This document shows, one piece after another, positions 59,363 to 64,000 of a DNA stretch of 64,000 nucleotides. The position numbers and the translations under genes were made by a program. Under the pieces are notes generated by a model. It had not been told where the DNA came from. It saw nothing but the letters and a program-made list of their open reading frames with translations, and did no database searches. This DNA is from Rhododendron vialii (lineage: Eukaryota > Streptophyta > Magnoliopsida > Ericales > Ericaceae), in the NCBI RefSeq assembly GCF_030253575.1, contig NC_080559.1:31460501-31524500 (forward strand), given 5' to 3'. How positions within the stretch are numbered: the stretch's first letter is position 1; each line of letters opens with the position of its first letter.

Positions 59363-60924
59363 CTGAGCTTAAAACCCGTCATTAATAAAACCCTGGGATC
59401 CTGTTCGTTTAAGGGTTTTGAATTTTGGATTATAATAATTATCTTATTTCTCTCAAATCATTACTCTAATTTTTTCTCTATATCTCTCCAATTATTACTC
59501 TATTTCTTTTTACACTCATTACCTACAAATCCAAATCCTAAATCCTAAAACGAACGGGTTTGGTATCCTTTCATTAAAAATAAATAAAAAATCAAGGGAC
59601 TGAATATATACATAAGTTTAGCAGGGGACAATCCTGGCAAAACCAACTACAACACATGGAAGAGACATGATCTGCTTCTTTTTTCTCTTTCAATTTGTAA
59701 GAGATCTGTGATTTTTCTCAATCTAACAAGGCAAGTAACAAACTAACAACCAAATAAAAAAAATAACTATGGGATCAAGAAAAAGCTTTAAGTTTAATCC
59801 CCCATATGGACGAGAGCTTTGAAGGAGGGTAAGAGGGTAATTCCACATACCAAAAAAAAATTTTACAATGAACAAAAAAAAAATACTAAAGAGTAGAAAA
59901 TTATGAACAAAATTTTTTTTTTTACAAAAGGCGAAGAAAATACCAAAGCTGCCTCTTCTATTTAAAGCGTTACGATGAACTTTTTTCCATTGGTCCACAG
60001 TTTATGTTTTTCTGATTCCTCTCGTCAAGACAAATTTGATTTATCCAAAAAAATTACAAACAATAAAAAAATACCGGAAAAAAATAAATAGACAAAAAAA
60101 ATATAGGAAAAATGTGTTGAACCTTGCGGGGATATTTCCCCTCGAAGCGTGAGTTGGCAGCCATGTCATTGCCAGCGTTGGTCAACAAGAATTCCTTTCA
60201 AATGTTTATTAATTTTGAGTGCCTAATTGATGATCGTATTGCTTACTCCTAAGTCGTCCTCAGGTTTGAAATATATTTTAGTTGCTATCAATTTCTTTCG
60301 GGTTGACACCTACACCGGCACCACTTCACTTTATCGTTAAAATAATTAGGACCTTGTAAGTGGACGGTGAAATTGATCCTTAGAATTAGTTAAAGTATCC
60401 ATAAGCTGACCCGAACACCTGAATTATTGATCACAGTGTTGAATCTGAGGATGTGATCGTGTTCGATTATTCCAGTAAATATATATTCCTTAAAGACCAT
60501 GTGCATGTGTGGCATTGAATTTATTATATAAATTTAAAGGGACAGTTTTTGTTAAATAAATATTCGATTTACATTAGGTGAAACTTTTAACTTGGAGTGT
60601 TTGTTACACCGAATATCTCTCTCAACCTCCAATAAAGCTATGCAACTGCCACCAGCTGCATTAGTCCTTATCCTTACTACTAGAGTAATTATTATTAAAC
60701 ATACAGTTGGCCTGCTTACCTTATATTTTCCCAATTCAAACCCAATTAGCTTAAAATGCGGACTCCCCTTTTCCGATCGAATATCGATGATTCGAACCGC
60801 TTAATGTGTTCAGAACGTGATTTTAAGAGTATCTGTAATGAATCGGCAAAAAAAAACAACAACTCACAAACAAGTAGCACGATTGCCATACTTTACTGGT
60901 ACTACTTTTGACAGGGAGAGAGAT

Positions 60925-61325
60925 TAATTCTATTGTCGACGCGAATTGGTCCATTTGATGTCAGGACAAAACCCCATATTATTGGTTCCGTAAGGGTTGA
61001 TAGCACGTGAGAAATTTCAAACCGAAACAAATGAAGGAACAAGTCCCTAGATTTCATGTCTTGACCTCCAAATCAAGCCATTGATGTTTACACCTACAAG
61101 TTATTAGTAGTTAGTACCTTAGTCCTTTTTTACTATGGTATCTCGGGCAAGATTACACACCTCGATTAATTTTTAGAAGATTAATCCAATCATCCACACA
61201 GATTGGTTCATTTCAAGTTGAGGCAAAGTCCCGTGTTACTGACCCTAGAGGAGTATTGATAGTCACAACCCCTAGAAAGTTTCAAACTTGAAACCCAAGA
61301 AAGAAACAAAGCCCTACGTTTCATG
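60925..61325. repeat. Two diverged direct repeats of about 140 bp
   Basis: Segments about 60925-61061 and 61178-61325 share the order GATTAAT, GAATTGGTYCATTT, GGCAAARYCCC, TTGATAG, AGAAAKTTTCAAAC and TTTCATG. They may be partial copies of a retroposon. A SINE-like tail in forward orientation lies just before, at about 60390-60420 (AAGCTGACCCGAACACC). Confidence 0.5.
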
Positions 61326-61868
61326 TAGGGCTGCAAACGAACGGAGCCACTCGAGACATAGCTCGGTAAAAGCTCGTTCGAGCTTGACTCGAGACATAAA
61401 TAAACAAGCTCAAGCTGAAATTCTAGGCTTGTTTCCTTATCAAGCCGAACACAAGTCAGTAGAGGCTCGGCTCGAGTTGGCTCGCAAGCCAAGACTTAGT
61501 AGACTTTTTACGTTAATTACTACAATTAACATTAGCATTTTGATATTCTGATGCAGAATCCTTACAAAAAGATATTACATGTTATTATTATTCTAAAATT
61601 GAGATTATTTTCTTGTAGAGTATAGGAAAATGAAAGATATATATATTCACAATTAATATATTTTTGGTTGTATTAGGCCTATGCGAGGATATATATAAGT
61701 TTTTTTGTTAGCCTATTAAGGCTCGTGAACAAACTCGAGTCAAACCAAGGCCCGCTCGGCTCGAGCTCGACTCGTTAAGTTTTCATTGAGCTCGAGCTCG
61801 AATTCGTTAAAAACTTAATAAACAAGTTTGAGCACGGTAAAGCTCAGTTTGGCTCGTTTGCCGCCCTA
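61326..61868. mobile_element. hAT non-autonomous element (543 bp)
   Basis: The ends are TAGGGCTGCAAACGAACGGA and, in reverse, TAGGGCGGCAAACGAGCCAA. The flanks GTTTCATG (61318-61325) and CTTTCATG (61869-61876) match at 7 of 8 bases. Sub-terminal DNA is rich in GGCTCG/CGAGCC and CTCGAGCTCG motifs in both orientations. Confidence 0.85.
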
Positions 61869-63296
61869 CTTTCATGTCTAACTTAACATGTTAGTAGTTA
61901 CTACTAGTACATCATATACAGTATTATTCAATTTCTCTGTATTTTGCTGGTCTACATCAAGGTTCTTTACTCTTCCCACATGATCGACATGATCCAAAAG
62001 CATGACTTTACTTTTGGGAGGAAGAATAAATTTCCTGAAAATTCAACTAACTATGCCATAAAGAACCTTCCCAGCTCTTTGGGGACTGTTGGAAATGCAA
62101 TCAAAATTATTTTTCCATAATACTAATGATTATTATCTTCTAAGAAATTTATCTGGTGTTTAGCTTTGGAACTTATGATTTTCATTTATTTTTTTAAAAA
62201 TAATTTTCAAAGCAAAATTAAAATGACAATTACAATTTGCGAAAAACCACGCATGACCAAGAATGAATGAGACAGAAAATCAATTGTGTTTTCATTTTAA
62301 AAAAACAATTTCCATTAATTAACTTGTCTCTTTTTACCAAATCTTGCATGTTCTGACAGTCCAGTCAAACAAACATTTGCTTTTGTTTGAACCCTTTCTG
62401 GTCCGTCATGAAAAAGGCAGACAAATGGCCAAACTACGCCACAGGGAAGAAATATTGGGATACTTTCACTTTGCTTGGATGGACTTTTTGAGAGTAACTC
62501 TCAATTCTCGGCACAGTTTTCAATAAATCTTTCTCTCTATCTCTCTCCACTCATTACCACTCCAACTCTCAAAAATAACTTTCTAAAATCTAAACCAAAC
62601 AAAGTGTTTATCTCGAATATTTATTTATGAGAAATGCTATTGGTAAAGAAGCAAGCAAAGAAGACCACAAAGAAGTACGTGTAAAGTACGTGGGTCCCCC
62701 TCTCTCCTCAGTCCAAAAAATTGAACGGTACCCATTTCTTCCTCAAAAGACCCTCCTCCCCCTGTTCTGAAAAAAAAATTTCAAAATCCGAAAATTTTGA
62801 AATCACTCATCATCGGGCTCCTTTTCTCCCATCTGAAACAAAATATCTCTCTCTCTTCCCAAACCGCGATTCCAACCACCACCGACGCACCACCACCATC
62901 TTTCCACTCCCTTGCGAAGCTTATCCAGTGCCCTCTTCACGCTTCCGACGCCCCACATAGTACCACGGACGCCACCGACCCCATCGTGCGGCCCTTAAGG
63001 AGTCCCATTCTCAGTCCACGCTTGAGCCGGTTGCCCATATCGATTTCTATCCGGATCGATTTCCGCCCATATCGATTTCCCCTTGTATTTCTACTAGCTT
63101 AATATTTATTCTGTAAAATGCAACATTACGATATTACCCATGTGCGTAATCTGAATCTCACTTAGCAGAGTCTCTTTGGAAGGTTGATATAGGTATGCTA
63201 GTCTCTCTTTGCCTTTTAGCTTCCCCGTTTGCTCCTTTGGATGGGTAGGGTCTGTTTTGGCCCTTTCTTTTTGCTGGTCAAAATGTGAGATATTGG

Positions 63297-63455
63297 ATGA
63301 GAATGGCCGGCGGCGGCGGCGGCTATGGAGCTTGGTTCCTCTACCGGGGAAGCGGCTTGACAGCAAACTTGGTCTCACTCGGAAACTCGGTGTTGCGACT
63401 CAGTGGGTATCTCAGTGTATTGGGCTTCTCTCTAGTTGTTTTTTTCCTTTTTTAG
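63297..63455 (+). CDS. Small glycine-rich open frame, doubtful
   Basis: ATG to TAG encodes 52 residues: a MAGGGGGYGAWFLYRGSG start and a hydrophobic end. The five-Gly run comes from a GGC repeat. The hydrophobic tail (GYLSVLGFSLVVFFLF) could be a membrane segment or read-through of an intron. It could be the first exon of a gene continuing past 64000, or chance. No family is recognised. Confidence 0.2.
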   Translation: MRMAGGGGGYGAWFLYRGSGLTANLVSLGNSVLRLSGYLSVLGFSLVVFFLF

Positions 63456-64000
63456 TTTGTTTCCGTTTTGTTGATGTCTGTCAGTTTTCTGCTGTGCAAA
63501 ACTTTTTTGCGAGTTTGATCTGTTGCCACAGCCGTGATGCCGTCCAGATTCCATTTGTGCTTTCTCGGGTTTGAGCTGGGGTCCGATGAGATTCTCTACT
63601 ACCTGGACTTAAATTGATTCCTAATCTAAGTGTTTCGTTGGTCTTGCTCTACAATTTGATTTGGGTAACTCTTGTACATATATCAAATTAGCTATCTGCA
63701 ATTCTTGATTCTAGTCACATTTTGCATTGCTTGTTTCTCCTCTCATATACAAAAACAAAAGAGGGGGGGGGGGGTTTCCTGCTCTATTTCTTGTTGGGAT
63801 GTAATATAGTTCACTGTTTGGTGTTTCAATGCATGGACTACGAGAATGGATTTGAAAAAAATTGGAGATGTCCCAACCCTAAACCTTACATTGTTAGCTG
63901 TGAGGCATGAAATTAAGAAACGGAGAAATAATTTGGGTATGTGGATGTTGTTTGTTGAGGCAATATTTTGTAATGGGGCAACAAGGATTATGGTGGAAAA

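Larger units (their letters stand above)
56454..64000. other. Region right of the WEB gene
   Basis: No gene is convincingly supported. It includes the WEB promoter side (56454-57000), a Stowaway MITE (57382-57613), a reverse SINE copy (59225-59362), LINE-like tail scraps (about 58325 onward, reverse), diverged repeats (60925-61325) and a hAT element (61326-61868). From 62700 the sequence becomes GC-richer and CT-rich, and a small glycine-rich open frame begins at 63297, so the 5' end of another gene may lie at the right edge. Confidence 0.6.

Overview
The window is plant nuclear DNA, almost certainly from a eudicot. Genes are split into many exons with mostly GT-AG introns. Intergenic DNA is AT-rich and crowded with plant-type transposon remnants (hAT, Mutator-like, Stowaway, PIF/Harbinger-like MITEs, SINEs, LINE tails). 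I see no bacterial or organellar features. All names come from reading the translations by eye; no database was searched.

Six protein-coding genes can be assembled with consistent splice phases. From left to right they are: an R2R3-MYB factor of the MYB9/MYB107 type (8896-10848, +); TORMOZ/UTP13, a WD40 protein of the small-subunit processome (15145-24949, +, 14 exons); a shortened relative of ATP-dependent PEP carboxykinase that lacks the P-loop (26750-32391, +, 11 exons); a cinnamoyl-CoA-reductase-like dehydrogenase (37847-40222, +); a membrane-anchored NERD-domain protein (41546-46905, -); and a WEB-family coiled-coil protein (52815-56453, -). As I recall, MYB9, TORMOZ and a WEB gene are also close neighbours on Arabidopsis chromosome 5, so MYB, TOZ and WEB look like an ancestral syntenic block with three further genes in between. 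The genes do not form a pathway. Their themes are suberin/cuticle regulation, ribosome biogenesis, a pseudoenzyme, phenylpropanoid-type reduction, a degenerate nuclease fold and chloroplast-movement-type coiled coils.

Gene-free stretches are 1-8895, 10849-15144, 24950-26749, 32392-37846, 40223-41545, 46906-52814 and 56454-64000. Many mobile elements in them can be delimited to the base by target-site duplications. The most complex is at 49.9-52.6 kb. There a 2,124-bp Mutator-like element with a 9-bp duplication sits inside a 131-bp tandem array, and a second foldback element with its own 9-bp duplication sits inside the first.

The most notable observations are the P-loop-less PEPCK-like gene, three GC-AG introns in two adjacent genes, the nested Mutator-like insertion, a hAT-like element built of 33-bp repeats, a probable alternative C-terminal exon in the MYB gene, and loss of catalytic residues in the reductase-like and NERD proteins.
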